Assembly (NCBI GenBank): GCA_012934845.2
Contig: WNNJ02003028.1
Coordinates: 1 to 64,000 of the forward strand
Source: Pomphorhynchus laevis
Lineage: Eukaryota > Acanthocephala > Palaeacanthocephala > Echinorhynchida > Pomphorhynchidae
Direction: 5' to 3'
DNA: 64,000 bases
Part shown: piece after piece, positions 24,039-36,124 of the stretch
Position numbering within the stretch: position 1 is the stretch's first letter
How the letters are laid out: each line of letters opens with the position of its first letter
Made by a program: the position numbers and the translations under genes
Notes under the pieces: generated by a model
The model's input: the letters and a program-made list of their open reading frames with translations, nothing else
Told to the model about the DNA's origin: nothing
Database searches by the model: none

Positions 24039-27000
24039 ATGAGGGCATGCAAAATGCAATATTGTCAATTGTTAATTCCGGATCGTAATGCGTTTGAATG
24101 TATTGCCAGAATTGGTCATCTCGGTCTAGTTGAATTTGAAACAAATAGTTCGCCGCTCTTACATCACGTTAATCACGAGATTACTAGGTGCTATGAATTG
24201 CAAGGTATTCTTAGTAAGCTGCAAGAGCAGCTAGAAGAAATTGATTCAAATAGCGTATTTGACTCAAGTGTTAATGAATCATTGTATGAAAACTCTGTTG
24301 AAGTTAGTTCATTGATGGAAATTGAATATATCTCGTCCGAATTACTCCAAATAAATAGCAAAAATCAGTACTTCATCAATTACTGTAAACAGATTAAAGA
24401 TGAACTTTACAATTTGGAACAAAGCATAAGAGTTTTTGAAGGATTACAAAAAATTCTCAAAAAATATTTAAATGAAGGTAGAAAATCAAAGTTATCAGTG
24501 AAAAAAAGCATTTGCTTTCCGACTAGCATTAGTTCAAGATAGACAGTTCGGGTTAGGTTAAAATTAGAGTATAAAATACATTTTTAGCTGCAGCATTATA
24601 AAACTGATAGAATAGAATTTATTTTATGTGGTACAAGATAGAATTTGTAAAATTTAATTTGGTAATCATCATAAATCGACAATGTATGTTTTCTAGATGT
24701 GTACTTTCAAATATTTTTAAATATAAAGATAAATATTTGTAAAAATGAATTAAAATAAATCATTCACATAATTATCAGTTTTGGATTTTTTTGCACACGA
24801 TAGATAGCCTTATTAAATTTCCTAGAATTTTAATTTTTTAAATCAAACGACTACTGATCACAGAAATTATATATCCTTAAAAACTCATATTCTATTAAGA
24901 TTCCCAGTTTTAATTTAAGGTCGATCAGGCAATGCATCCTCGATACTGCTAAACTTCATCAACTTTAAAAATATACTTATACGCATGATCAGCCCTTATC
25001 GTTTATATAAAAACAAATCTCTTCAATATTATTTATAATCCGATATAAACTACCATCTGCCATAATAAATGCCGAATCAGTTTTTAAAATAACAATTGAT
25101 TATTTAATATTTACCTAGAGACACGTTGGATCGTCTTTATTCGTTAAACGTATTTTTGATAAATTTTCATCCATAATACTAAGAGCTTAAATAAGCTTTC
25201 ATACATAAAAGCTTATGTTTATTGATAAAAAATTATTACTAACAAATTTACTTTTAATTTACTTTTATACAGTAAATTTATTAATTTCAGCTACAGCAAT
25301 ATCGATTACAGATTTGTTAAATTATTATTTTAATTACTTAATTTTCAATTATTATAAATAAGTAATATTAATTTACATATATGAAATTATATATTAAATT
25401 AATTATAATTAAATCAAAGATTAGTATAATTCAACAATCCAAACATAAAAATGTAAAATTTAAATCATTGCAATGATGATTATACTGAAGAAAATTTCAC
25501 TGATAATTTTGGTTTCGTTCATTTGCATTAGCCAACAACACTAATACAAATATATCAATAAAAGTGGGATTGTGTAAAACATCACAAATATATCAATTAA
25601 CTAAAATAATGACAGTTCTATCATATGGGAACTGTATTATCCGAAGTATAAAAGTATCAGAGTCTGACAATGCGTTTGTAGTCATCTGCTTGAGTCATAA
25701 AATTACTGAAAAAATCGAAAAAGCATTTTTATCTATGGATATCAAGTTATATCGATCGGACACTATACTTTCCTATAACATTTACGATCTGTATAATAAA
25801 CGTATCGACAAACAGCTCGTATACAACTCTACCTTAAGAGCAAAACAAGCCTTGCTAACAGAAAATAAATACTGTTTCGAGGTATGGAAATATAAACTGC
25901 ATTGCGTTAAATCTATTTATTACATTTTGTCGAATGCTGATCTGCACACCATTCATAATATATTCATTCTCTACTGCTGGGTTCCGGATAGTGAATTTGA
26001 ATTGGTGCAAACAGAATGTGAGCAACTGGAATCAATACTCCGAAAAGTAAAAGACATTAATGGGTCATGCGGGCCCCTACACTATAGATCAAACTCAGTG
26101 CTTTCACCCTCAGTTCAAAGCATACTTGGTAACAGCATTAATCAGCAATCCAGCGCGGAGTTTCTAAATCCAGCATTCTTTTCATTAATTCCGTTTTGTT
26201 TTTTGTTCTCGTGCATGTTTGCAGATATCGGGCACTCGATACTTTTACTTTTTTTATATATTTTTATGATAACTTTGAAAATGCATGACAACTTAAAAGA
26301 AATGCTGCCTCTAGTGGCCATGTGCTGTGCTTTCTCGATTTATACCGGATTTATTTACGGTGAATGCTTTGGATTAGGTATCAGCATATCGACATACAGT
26401 ATGCCTTCACTTAACAGTAACTCATCGCCGCCAATCATAATGTACTCATTGTGGCATCACTCTCTAAATAAAATACAGTTCACTAATTCATTGAAGATGA
26501 AAAATTCGATCATTATTGGGGCATTTCTATGCGGCTACGGACATTTACTTGCGATTTGGCAATGCATGACAGTACCGGAAGCTAAAGCTCTCTTAGTCAA
26601 ATACATTCCATATTTCATTTGCCATTGCGCGATTATTGGATATTTAAGTTTGCTTATAATATTAAAATGGGTAATGAAGTTTAAAAGCTGTCCACCTAGC
26701 CTATACGAACAATATATCAATATGTTCTTACCGGGTGATAAAACAAATTTGCAATGCACCTCACAATTGTTTTTTGTCGGGCAAACTTACATTCAGAATG
26801 CCTTGTTGATTATTCTCAGTATTAGTGTTATACTCAGTGGAGTAAGTGTATTCTGGCTGGCAAATAACATGGACGATGGCATTAACCATATTATCAATTG
26901 GATTGAAAGCACATTAGCACACATATCTCACGGGGCTTCTTTTCTACGTATATGGGCAATTGGATTAGCTCATAATCAGCTATCTGATTTGGCATTAATT

Positions 27001-27270
27001 CCTGTTATATATTGTTTCTACGGTTGGCCATATATTGGGAAAATATCACGAGGAATTATTTTATCACTGGTATTTACTTTATGGTTGTTTCTGACATTCT
27101 TCATGCTTATTTTACTTGAAAGTGCTATTGCTGCTCTACATGCCTTGCGATTGAACTGGATCGAAATACAGTCTAAATTTGTGGATTCATTGTCTACAAC
27201 AGCAAATAAAACATGCCAAACACACATGTTTACTCCTTTGTATTTGAAAAATAATGAATTAGTAAAATAG
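24039..27270 (+). CDS. V-type H+-ATPase subunit a (V0 sector), two exons
   Basis: Exon 1 is 24039-24477 and exon 2 is 25565-27270; joined, they encode 714 residues. Subunit a couples V1 rotation to proton flow across the V0 membrane sector of acidic organelles. Exon 1 gives the family N-terminus (CQLLIPDRNAFECIARIGHLG) and a coiled-coil region. Exon 2 begins GLCKTSQIYQL, matching the GVI-x-REKIP block, then the cytosolic domain (CWVP), FADIGHS and the membrane part. SHGASFLRIWAIGLAHNQLS carries the essential Arg (about residue 608). LLESAIAALHALRLNWIE carries the conserved Glu (about 665) and His. The splice (AAG|GTAGAA ... AAAAG|TG) is phase 1 and keeps the frame. The protein is shorter than the usual 800-850 residues and quite divergent, with reduced loops, but has no breaks. 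It is probably functional. Confidence 0.9.
24478..25564 (+). other. Intron of the V-ATPase subunit a gene
   Basis: 1087 bp, GT-AG, very AT-rich. I see no coding or repeat element inside. Stop codons in exon frames on both sides of the intron force splicing here. Confidence 0.8.
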
Positions 27271-28480
27271 TCTGTTTAGCCTAGGAATCCGCGTTTCCCC
27301 ATCGTCCTAATATATAAGTGATGTGTAATATAATATTTAGTATTTTATAATCTCAAGTGAAATTGTTGATCTCAGCAATACCGAAAGTTTAGCGATTTAT
27401 AAAATTTTTATAAGCAACGCATTTTGCTTTTCAAAAAATATCTATTTCATTCAAATAGATAACGAATGTTGTTAAATAAAGTCCATGTATGCTTGTAAAT
27501 TTGTATAAATTGTAACTTTTCCTTGACTAATTTAATCTCAAAATTAAAGCTTTTATTTACTGTTTGACAGAACATTTTTAATATTGTCCATTTGTTTAGC
27601 ACGACAACATTACATATCTTTTACATTATTTAATTCTGATATATAATAATGTATATCAATTAAAATAAAGCTGAAATATATTGTATTTTTTTTAGAAAAT
27701 ATTGTTGATGGTCACGATTTTATTAGCAATTTATCGTAAAAATGTTACTTACATTCAAATAAAACAATCGCTATTGAATTCTTAATTATGAAATATCATT
27801 TTAATTTCAATGATATTTTGAAGTAAACAAATAAATAAGTATATAAAATTAAAATTAAAACTATATATTGTTAAGCTAATAACCGTTCCAATAGAACACA
27901 GCATCTACAAAATATCTATTTATATAATTCTTAGCCAAATTTTCACTATATAAAACTTTAACACAAATTTTATTAAACAATTATATATAAATATTTATAT
28001 ATAAACAATTTCATCACATTAAATCAGTTAACTGAGTCTACGTATTTTGTAATAATTAAATAGTAAATATTTTAATATTAAGATTTTGTACAATTTAGAT
28101 TTATATAAAGTTCAAATTTGAAATAAAAATCAATTTTTATTTATCAAATAAAAATATAATTTAGACTTAGATAAAATTAGATGTTTTTACACGATTATAA
28201 ACAATTAAGTGTGGACAATTAAATAAATGATTTGTATTATATATTATAATATATGTTATTATATTAATATATTAATATATTATATAAATTATTTATTTTA
28301 TAGTTAATTAAAGGAATTACAATGTTACCAAGTTTCGGTTACTATTCCTCGACCCACTATATGTATATGCAGTTATGTATATACATATTTATAATATAAT
28401 CATATAATGAAAGTAGTTGCTGTTCGAGATCTCTAGATGATTCCATAATTTATACGAAATAAATAAATAGAAATTGAACT
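27271..28480. other. Intergenic, AT-rich
   Basis: No gene is seen. A run of short TATTATA repeats lies at 28240-28300. Polyadenylation-type AATAAA signals follow the V-ATPase stop (for example near 27475). Confidence 0.5.
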
Positions 28481-28518
28481 ACGTGAGTAGCTCTGATCTA
28501 CGAACTACCGAATCAATG

Positions 28519-28615
28519 TCACTTCTAGACGACCACTTTAACACCGAAGTGATAAAACACCGAAGGTAACACTCATCAGTAGAATGAAGAAAACGAGTGG
28601 TTGTTTCGGTTGCAT
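28519..28615 (-). ncRNA. Permuted hammerhead-like ribozyme repeat, copy 6
   Basis: On the minus strand: GCAACC-GAAAC, then TTCATTCTA-CTGATGA-GTGTT, then AGTGGT-CGTC-TAGAAGTGA. Helix III pairs ACAACCACT with AGTGGTCGT (one mismatch), a different sequence from other copies at the same place. Helix I is TTCTA/TAGAA plus TCA/TGA. All core bases are intact. The family flank (GCATTT...GACAGT) precedes it. Confidence 0.58.
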
Positions 28616-28829
28616 TTGACAGTAAAATAAGGCATTTCCGACACGTTGCTTAAACACCTGCGGATTTCGCTATCGAACGAGAACATTTGATGTGAAGACC
28701 ATCTTTATGTACCCAGCAGAGATTGTTGCTGACTGTTCGCTTCACAGCTGATGCCTTTATCGCTGATGGCCAGGTCTGTTAAGAGACTTTATATATAGTT
28801 TGATCATTTTTATGATATAAGTTGGCAAT

Positions 28830-29830
28830 ATTTTTTATTGATGTTAATATTATGTTTATTATATTAACAATTATAATATAATCTAGATATATGCCTTCTT
28901 TATCACAATTTTACTTTTATTATAAGGCTATCTGGATGAATTTGTTTGCTTATTGAATAAAAATTATTAGAGTAAAATACACATATATCATCAATATATC
29001 GAAACATATTTCAAATATTTATATAGTTTAGATTTATTTTTCAAACAGTTGTGAGCAAATTCATATTCTATAAAGTTTAAAAATAAGTAAGCTATAATTG
29101 AGCTACTATTACCTCCCATTGGAACACCCTTTATTTGTCTATATATATGCTTTTAAATATTTTGATTTATCAAAATATTTATAAGCAATATTTAAAACTC
29201 TTTTTCCTGTTTGATTTTATTTTTATAGTAACCTAAAAATGTATAATTTAAACTTGTAAATTTAAATATGTCATCTTTACAATATAAATCAATAGTAATT
29301 TTAATTGATGTTAATTTAATGCTCAAATCTTGATATATACCTCCTTTATCAATAATATTGGTTTTATTAAGAATGAGACTACCTGAATAAATTTGTTCAC
29401 ATATTGAATAAAAATTATTAGAATTAAATACTATATATCATTAATATATCGAAACATATATTTCATATCTTTATATAATTTAGATTTATTTTTTTAAACA
29501 GTTATGAACAAATTCATATTATATAAAGCTTAAAAATATGTCAACCATAATTGGGCTACAATAACCTCCCATTGGAACACCTTATACTTGTCTGAATATA
29601 AATGTCCCTACTTTTAAATAATTTTGATTTATCAAAATATCTATGACTTATATTAATAAGTAATATAAGTAATATACTTATATTAATTCAATTTTATTAA
29701 TATATTTATATTTAGTTCATGGTTGATTTGTGTTAGATGAGCACAAATTAAATATTTTCTGTTTAATTTTATTTATGATTTACTATATTTTTTAATCATA
29801 GTAAACTTTAATGTATTGTCAATATATTTC
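28830..29830 (-). mobile_element. Penelope-like element relics, overlapping copies
   Basis: The minus strand repeats the RT motif B and C region twice (near 29100 and 29570 for the GGNSSP-like part; near 28990 and 29450 for the IDDI-like part), like the copy at 20160-21200. Both are AT-drifted and broken. Confidence 0.6.
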
Positions 29831-29903
29831 TTCTGATAATATAACGCATAATATACAATTTTAAACATATGACCTAATTTTCCCGTCAACTTTTGAGATG
29901 CTG

Positions 29904-29968
29904 CACTTCAATCCAGTTGTGCAGCAGCCCCCTACTGATGAGACTTAAAGGTCGAAACAGCATAGAGT
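29904..29968 (+). ncRNA. Hammerhead-like core
   Basis: CTGATGA (29935-29941) is followed by GACTTAAAGGTC, forming a short helix II, and GAAAC (29954-29958), then GTC ten bases on. An 8-bp hairpin (GCTGCAC/GTGCAGC) stands where helix I should be, but its inner part does not pair across the putative cleavage site. It is likely a decayed terminal ribozyme of the adjacent Penelope-like copy. Confidence 0.4.
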
Positions 29969-30393
29969 CAGTTTATGTTGTTTAGTCATCCCGATTATCT
30001 TATATCAGAATATAAGATTTTATTTTTTTATTTATTTTTTATCGCTGTAATTTTAGTTTTTTAAATGTAATGTCTAAACCAAAACCAAACTTGATTTTCT
30101 TTTCATAATTAAATAATTAATATCAAAGCTTGCAACTATTTTCTCAGTGTTAATTGTAATGTTTTTCTTCCATTTAAAAATAATCAATATATAACAAACT
30201 CAGCAATTAATAAAACAAACTCAACTTTTAAAATTCTTTAAAATCCATTTTGTAATACCATTTTGTAATACCATTAATTGTAATTCAACAAAAGTCTAAA
30301 TATTTTTTAAACACAAAAACAAATTTTACTAATGCGAGTATACATAACAGTTAGTTTCTGAATATATGGCAAGTATTTAGATACTTCTAAATT

Positions 30394-31332
30394 CTATCCT
30401 GATTTTGAGCGCTTGCGTGAACTACAATCACCAACCCATAAATCATAGGAATTAGACAGCATGATCGCTGACAGAATTGCAGGAAATATCATAAGCATAC
30501 CAAGAGCTAAATCCTGAGCAGCGAGTAAACCTGTTGCAGTCCAAATACATAGGGTATTGAACCCCCTCATTATTATTCTCTAAATATAAAGTATAAAGTA
30601 ATAATTACTTATTATTAATTAGGTATTGCAAAGATTTCTAAATATTTCAATATTGTAAACAAATATTTCAAAATAAGCTTGCGAAGGACAATTTCAGTTT
30701 ATCTAATATTTAGGATTTTATACTCTATTAACCGTGAATGAAAACTTTGCATTTAATTATTAATCCAATTCGTAATAATTTAAATATTTTATTCTCTTTT
30801 ATCGTTAATTACAGTCAAGTATTAAGGCGATTGCAGTCGAAACAAATGATAATAATACCATATTATTTTGCTATTTTTTAGCCGTTATATAGCTCTATCA
30901 ATTACTCCATAATTTGTAACATTTAGCTAAGAACTTATTAAAAGAGTTTACACCTTACAGTAATTCATACTTACGCATGTATAGTTATGTAGCAATAAGT
31001 ATATGGGGTAGCATCCAAATGTAAACGCGTGACTAAGTAAAATTAGCTTAACAGCAATTGCATCATCATCGAATCTCTTCATTGCGAAACATGCGATAGC
31101 TTTGCAGATTAGTGCTATATCAATTGCCATATGAATTGCCCAACGATTGTTATTGTATTCCAAGTGGCATACATGCTAATAAATAAAAGTATATTCTATT
31201 AAAGCGTTTGGGGTGGAATGAATACCTCATTTGACCATTTGTTTTTGAGAGCGACAAGTAATTCGAACAATCTTGCAATTACAAATGGGTAAGCAATCCA
31301 ATAGAAAAGCAATTTACATTCGTCAAAATTGG
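30394..31332 (-). CDS. Small multi-span membrane protein, new family, member B (3 exons seen)
   Basis: Exons on the minus strand: 31332-31226, 31175-30975 and 30579-30394 (stop TAG). They give at least 163 residues. Introns are 50 nt and 395 nt, both GT-AG and phase 0. Hydrophobic segments: LLFYWIAYPFVIARLFELL in the first exon, two in the second (AIHMAIDIALICKAIACF; VKLILLSHAFTFGCYPIYLLL), and a long one or a pair in the third (about 30 residues from TLCIWTATG). The C-terminal tail is short and basic (SSRKRSKSG). The first visible exon has no ATG, so an upstream exon is missing from this model. Exon boundaries and phases match member A at 37131-38077. Function is unknown; four or five spans predict a resident membrane protein. 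Confidence 0.65.
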
Positions 31333-32764
31333 CTATCTAAAATACACAAAGAATTCAGATTGAACACACCATTAAATTTTTGATTATTATGTAGATGATA
31401 AGCGTTCACATTTATAGCATCATATATTTAATATATAATATAATACATATTTAAAAAAAGTGATCGTTTTCGTTTAACTAATAAATGTGCAAGATAGTTT
31501 TTAATTGCGCGAAGATTAATGCATGTTTTTAAATTTTGATTGAAATCAATACATTTATCAATAAAGTAAGATAGTATTTAATTCAAAACATAATTGAAAA
31601 GTCGTCATCGATTTTCTAATTACAATAATTTGACAAGCAATTCTAAAAATACATTTATTTCTATTCAAAAATAATTATTGACTAATAATTATTTATTAGT
31701 CAATTCATAAAAATCGACTTTATTTTAAATTTCAATTTTAAATTTTGACTTTTAATAAGTTATATAAAATCTTATATAATATACTCTAAATAATCAAATT
31801 TCATTAGAGAATATACGTCATTGATATGTACTTATCCCCGCTACCAAATCTATTCCTCGTTGAGGAATAGATTATCAAAAATTAATCTTAATTCTAATAC
31901 ATCGGCTGTTATTAATTACTCAATTCATAAAAATTAACTTTTATTTTAAATTTCAATTTTTTATTTTAACTTGATATAAATATAAATTGTATAAAATTTT
32001 ATATGATTATTCATTATTAATCTTTATTTTTATATATAATATAAAATATGTAGAATCAGTAATCTGATTCATCCGATATTGATGATAACAATATTATCAT
32101 TATCGAATACATGGGTACTCTATTCGTAAATTTTAAATTTTAACTTGATATAGATTACATAAAATCTTATAAAGATTATTTATTATTTAATTATTAAATT
32201 TTGATTTAGCATTATTATTTTTGAATTTTTTAATAAATAGGCTCAGTATTTTAACGTAACGTCTGATCTAATTTATACACAACAACTTCAATTTATTTCT
32301 AATTAAAATTTTATAGTAATTTATTTTTAATTAAAATACGTAGACTCAGGTAGCTAATCTGATTGATAAAAATGCAGCAAGACAACAAAACAACTTTGTT
32401 GTTATTTTAACCAAAAAAATAAAAAAGTTAAATCATTAAAGTAATAATAAAAATATTTCGTGTCTCTTGTTGTTCAAACGATGATGACAGGTTGCTTTTG
32501 AAAATTTTACAATATATTTTTACCTTAATTTAATATAAATATAAATTGTATTAAATCTTATATAATTATATATTATTTATAATTATTTATCTTTATTATT
32601 AATTTTTATATAGTCATTTATGTTTAAATTAACATTTTGTAGTAATTTTTATCATTTAAATAAATAAGTTTAATTAGCCGATTTGAATTGATCAAGCGTC
32701 AGTAATGCTTTTATACTCAAAGAAAGCGATATCATTTCCTACGTCATAAAAACTTGAAGGTAAC
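31333..32764. repeat. Repeat-rich intergenic region
   Basis: 31640-31900, 31905-32100 and 32260-32360 hold fragments of the AT-rich dispersed family described at 33998 (CAGTAATCTGATT ends, ATTAGTCAATTCATAAAAATTGA motif). No gene is seen. Confidence 0.5.
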
Positions 32765-32836
32765 TTCCCACACCGGGAATCGAACCCGGGCCGCCGGCGT
32801 GAAAGGCCGGAATCCTAACCACTAGACCATATGGGA
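32765..32836 (-). tRNA. tRNA-Glu (TTC)
   Basis: A 72-nt cloverleaf on the minus strand: acceptor TCCCATA/TGTGGGA, D arm TGGTCTAGTGG, anticodon loop CTTTCAC (anticodon TTC), and T arm CCGGGTTCGATTCCCGG. No intron, no encoded CCA. Confidence 0.96.
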
Positions 32837-33997
32837 TAACCATGTTCGTCTTTATTAAATAAAAAAAATATTTTACTTAACCTTTATTTTTATCTTAATT
32901 TTTAATTTATATGTAGTATAAAATAAGTAGGCTCTTACTATATGTAAGGTAGCGTTCATATGCTATATGTAAATAGCATATAGATGTAATATCTGAAACA
33001 TTTAGCTGTTTGGATCAGCATCAACAAAACTCAAATTCATTTTTTATATTTTGCTAGCTACTCAAAATCAAAACACAATAAACACAAGAACCATATCATC
33101 TAATTCTTTTTTACTACCTTTAATACTTATTTGAATACATCGTCTATTATTTATTAGTCAATTCATAAAAATTGATTTTTATTTTAAACTTCAATTTTTA
33201 ACTTTATATAAATATAAATTGTATAAATCTTATATAATTATTTATTATTTATAATTATTTATCATCATTTTTTATTAAAAAATAAATACGTAGAATCAGT
33301 TACTGATCTGATTTCTTCTACTGCATTATTACTTTATGGCCAAGAATTGACTTAAGGAATTGTCTTATAGTCAAGAATTCACTTGTATTTTTACCCTATA
33401 AAAATCTGAATATATAAAATTTTAAGATTACATTTATCTATAGTATAAAATGGGTATACTCAATTGGCTGATCTGAAATGGTAATTTATTTGACATTTTT
33501 AAATGCTTTTGTATTTATCATCATGTATTAACATCATTTCTTAGTAATGAGTTCAAAAGCATTCGTAAATTTATAAATAAATACGAATTTATAAATTTAT
33601 AAATAAAATGTTTTTCATTGTAATGTTTTCCATTACATTCCGTAATTTATCATGTATAATGATTCTCTAAAATTTCAATTGGACGATACATAACGTATTT
33701 GACTAAATGAACATGATCGCATTCTTAATACTCACCGATTTTGTAATAGTTTGTATGCATTTGATACTTTCTCAATAATTGATAATCGCTTAGGTTATGA
33801 CATTTTGTGTCAAATTTATACCTCAATTAATAATAGTTGTTTCTACTTGTAAAACTATCAGGTAGTTTTTATTTACTAAATATAAGCTAGAATCATTTTA
33901 ATTCAAAGTATTTTGATTATTATAAAGATAATACATTTTTAAATATTGAAATGTAAACGCTCAAATTTAATTTATAATAAAATATTCTACAAATTAA

Positions 33998-34279
33998 ATC
34001 AGCTAACTGATTCTACGTATTTAATATAATTATAAAATAAACAAAACATAATAATGCTAAATCAAAATTTAATAATTAAATAATAAAATTAATAATTGTT
34101 TTTAGATTTTCTATAATTTATATCAAGTTAAAATAAAAAATTGATATTTAAAAAGTCATTTTTATGAATTGACTAATAAAAAACAGACGTTGTACCATAA
34201 TAAGAATTAGAGGTCATCAGGAGGAACTGCTATGCTATCAGGTTTCGGCCCCTAACTCCTCTACCCAACATAGCAGCGG
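33998..34279. repeat. AT-rich dispersed repeat (CAGCTAACTGA family), copy 1
   Basis: Starts AAATCAGCTAACTGATTCTACG and ends near CTCTACCCAACATAGCAGCGG. The last 60 bases form a hairpin (CTGCTATG/CATAGCAG) enclosing ATCAGGTTTCGGCCCC. It has no coding capacity. It resembles a non-autonomous element; the class is not determined. Confidence 0.75.
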
Positions 34280-34494
34280 GGCCAAATACATGCTAATGAT
34301 GTATTTCCTCTGATAAAACTATCTAGTATCTTATTCTAATACAAAGTATATTATTTATTATCCATCCATAAAAATTTGCCACTTAAGAGTTTAAATTTAT
34401 TTTTAATTTAAATCAAGTTAAAATAAAAACTTGAAATTTAAAATAAACGTAATTTTTTATGAATTGACTAATAAATAACAGACGATGTATTAGT

Positions 34495-34900
34495 CAAATC
34501 AGCTAACTGAGTCTACGTATTTAATATAATTATAAAATAAACAAAACATAATAATGCTAAATCAAAATTTAATAATTAAATAATAAAATTAATAATTGTT
34601 TTTAGATTTTCTATAATTTATATCAAGTTAAAATAAAAAATTGAAATTTAAAAAGTCATTTTTATGAATTGACTAATAAAAAACAGACGTTGTATCATAA
34701 TAAGAATTAGAGGTCATCAGGAGGAACTGCTATGCTATCAGGTTTCGGCCCCTAACTCCTCTACCCAACATAGCAGCGGTCCAATTAAATCAGCTAACTG
34801 ATTCTACGTATTTAATATAATTATAAAATAAACAAAACATAATAATGCTAAATCAAAATTTAATAATTAAATAATAAAATTAATAATTGTTTTTAGATAG
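34495..34900. repeat. AT-rich dispersed repeat, direct copies 2 and 3
   Basis: 34495-34779 repeats 33998-34279 with very few differences. 34790-34900 restarts the same unit (AAATCAGCTAACTGATTCTACG) and is cut short. The near identity indicates a recent local duplication. Confidence 0.82.
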
Positions 34901-34940
34901 TAATAATTGTTTTTATCAATAGTTAAACAAAACTACTTAC

Positions 34941-35153
34941 TTTATGTTTACTTGTAAAATATCTCGATAATGAAGTAGTTGCAGGTAGTAAAGACAAAGT
35001 AAATGCAATAGCAACTGCTAATGATTTCATATCGATTACTTTATCTATCTTGAATATATGAAAATCAGGATTTGTAAAATTATTGTAAATACACATAAAA
35101 ATATTATTAAAAAATTGATAAATTTGACAAATTAGTCTCATAATGACAGATTG
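34941..35153 (-). CDS. Small multi-span membrane protein family, member C (one exon seen)
   Basis: This exon is preceded on the minus strand by CTACCTCAG and followed by GTAAGT, both phase 0, exactly like exon 2 of members A and B. Its start, QSVIMRL, lines up with KPAIMDL of member A. It has a hydrophobic first half and a strong segment (SLAVAIAFTLSLLPATTSL) before a final Lys at the donor, as in member A. No partner exons are convincing: the downstream side is filled by recent repeat copies (34495-34900) and the upstream side is unclear. It may be a disrupted paralogue or a gene with long introns. Confidence 0.5.
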
Positions 35154-35429
35154 CTGAGGTAGAAATGAATCAAAAGATCATTCCTGCAAGATAATACCCA
35201 TTGAAAAATATAGAAGTGCCATATCACTAACGATAACATAAAATTTGAAGTTCTTAATCTTCAAAAATAATTTTGCAAGTTAGCGTCGTGCTGTCCCGAT
35301 TTTATTTGATTGTGTTGTCTAGATATATAATATTGAAGATATATAATCTTTAAACCTCTTAAAGTGGTTTTAATATTTTGGATTGGTTTTCCTTCAATAT
35401 AAGATTGTATCTCATACTTTTCGAAAAGT

Positions 35430-35900
35430 CAAAAGTGCTTATCATTAACCCTCGACAGGTGCCGCGAGGTCTCTAACTTTATTTAGAACCATAAGATATT
35501 TATGAAATCCTTTGCTTAAAATAGCTCATAATTGCTTAAAACCCAGTTTATTTATTAAAATAAGGTTAAATCTTGATTTTAAAAATCAGGATTATTTCGA
35601 ACCATGGGGTTTGTAGGACTCCCTTCGCTTAAAATGGCTTATAATTACTTAAAACCCAGTTCATTGGACTTATTTTGCTAAGTTCAATAAATTGAATTGA
35701 CAAATTATCTATTAATGCATTTAACGAATATCTCACTATATTGAAATTTATTAGATCAATATGACCACTGGCTTTGAAATTAAATTAACACTTAACAGGT
35801 ACCACTAGATATCTAACTTTATTTCGAACCATGTTGGATTCCTTTAGCTTAAAATAGCCAAACCCAGTTCATTTATTCATTCAAATAAAGTATGAAATAG
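35430..35900. repeat. Imperfect tandem repeat, about 150-190 bp
   Basis: The phrase CTAACTTTATTTMGAACCAT ... GCTTAAAATRGC ... AAACCCAGTTYATT recurs at about 35475, 35590 and 35815 with irregular spacing. No gene is seen. Confidence 0.6.
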
Positions 35901-36082
35901 TTAATTTGGAATCCTTTTTATTCTTCGACATAATCCTTTATAATCTTGAATATAGTTAACAACTAAATATTGAAGATAGCAAATAATAAAGTATTTACTT
36001 TGACCTCGCTGTGGTTCGGTTTTGTAATCTACAATATCGTAGTGTGGAAGGTGTTCACCATAATGGACAAAGTATCGTTAAA

Positions 36083-36124
36083 GTAGCGATGACTTTAACG
36101 ATAATTCCTTAAAGTCATCGCTAC
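36083..36124. other. Perfect 16-bp hairpin
   Basis: GTAGCGATGACTTTAA pairs with TTAAAGTCATCGCTAC across a 10-nt loop. It stands alone in non-coding DNA. No U run follows, so a polymerase III terminator is not supported. Confidence 0.7.

Noticed and set aside
34200-34290. Hammerhead in the dispersed repeat hairpin (GCCGAAACCTGATAG)
   Set aside because: The CUGANGA box is incomplete next to GAAAC, helix I has no room, and the base pair closing helix II is wrong.
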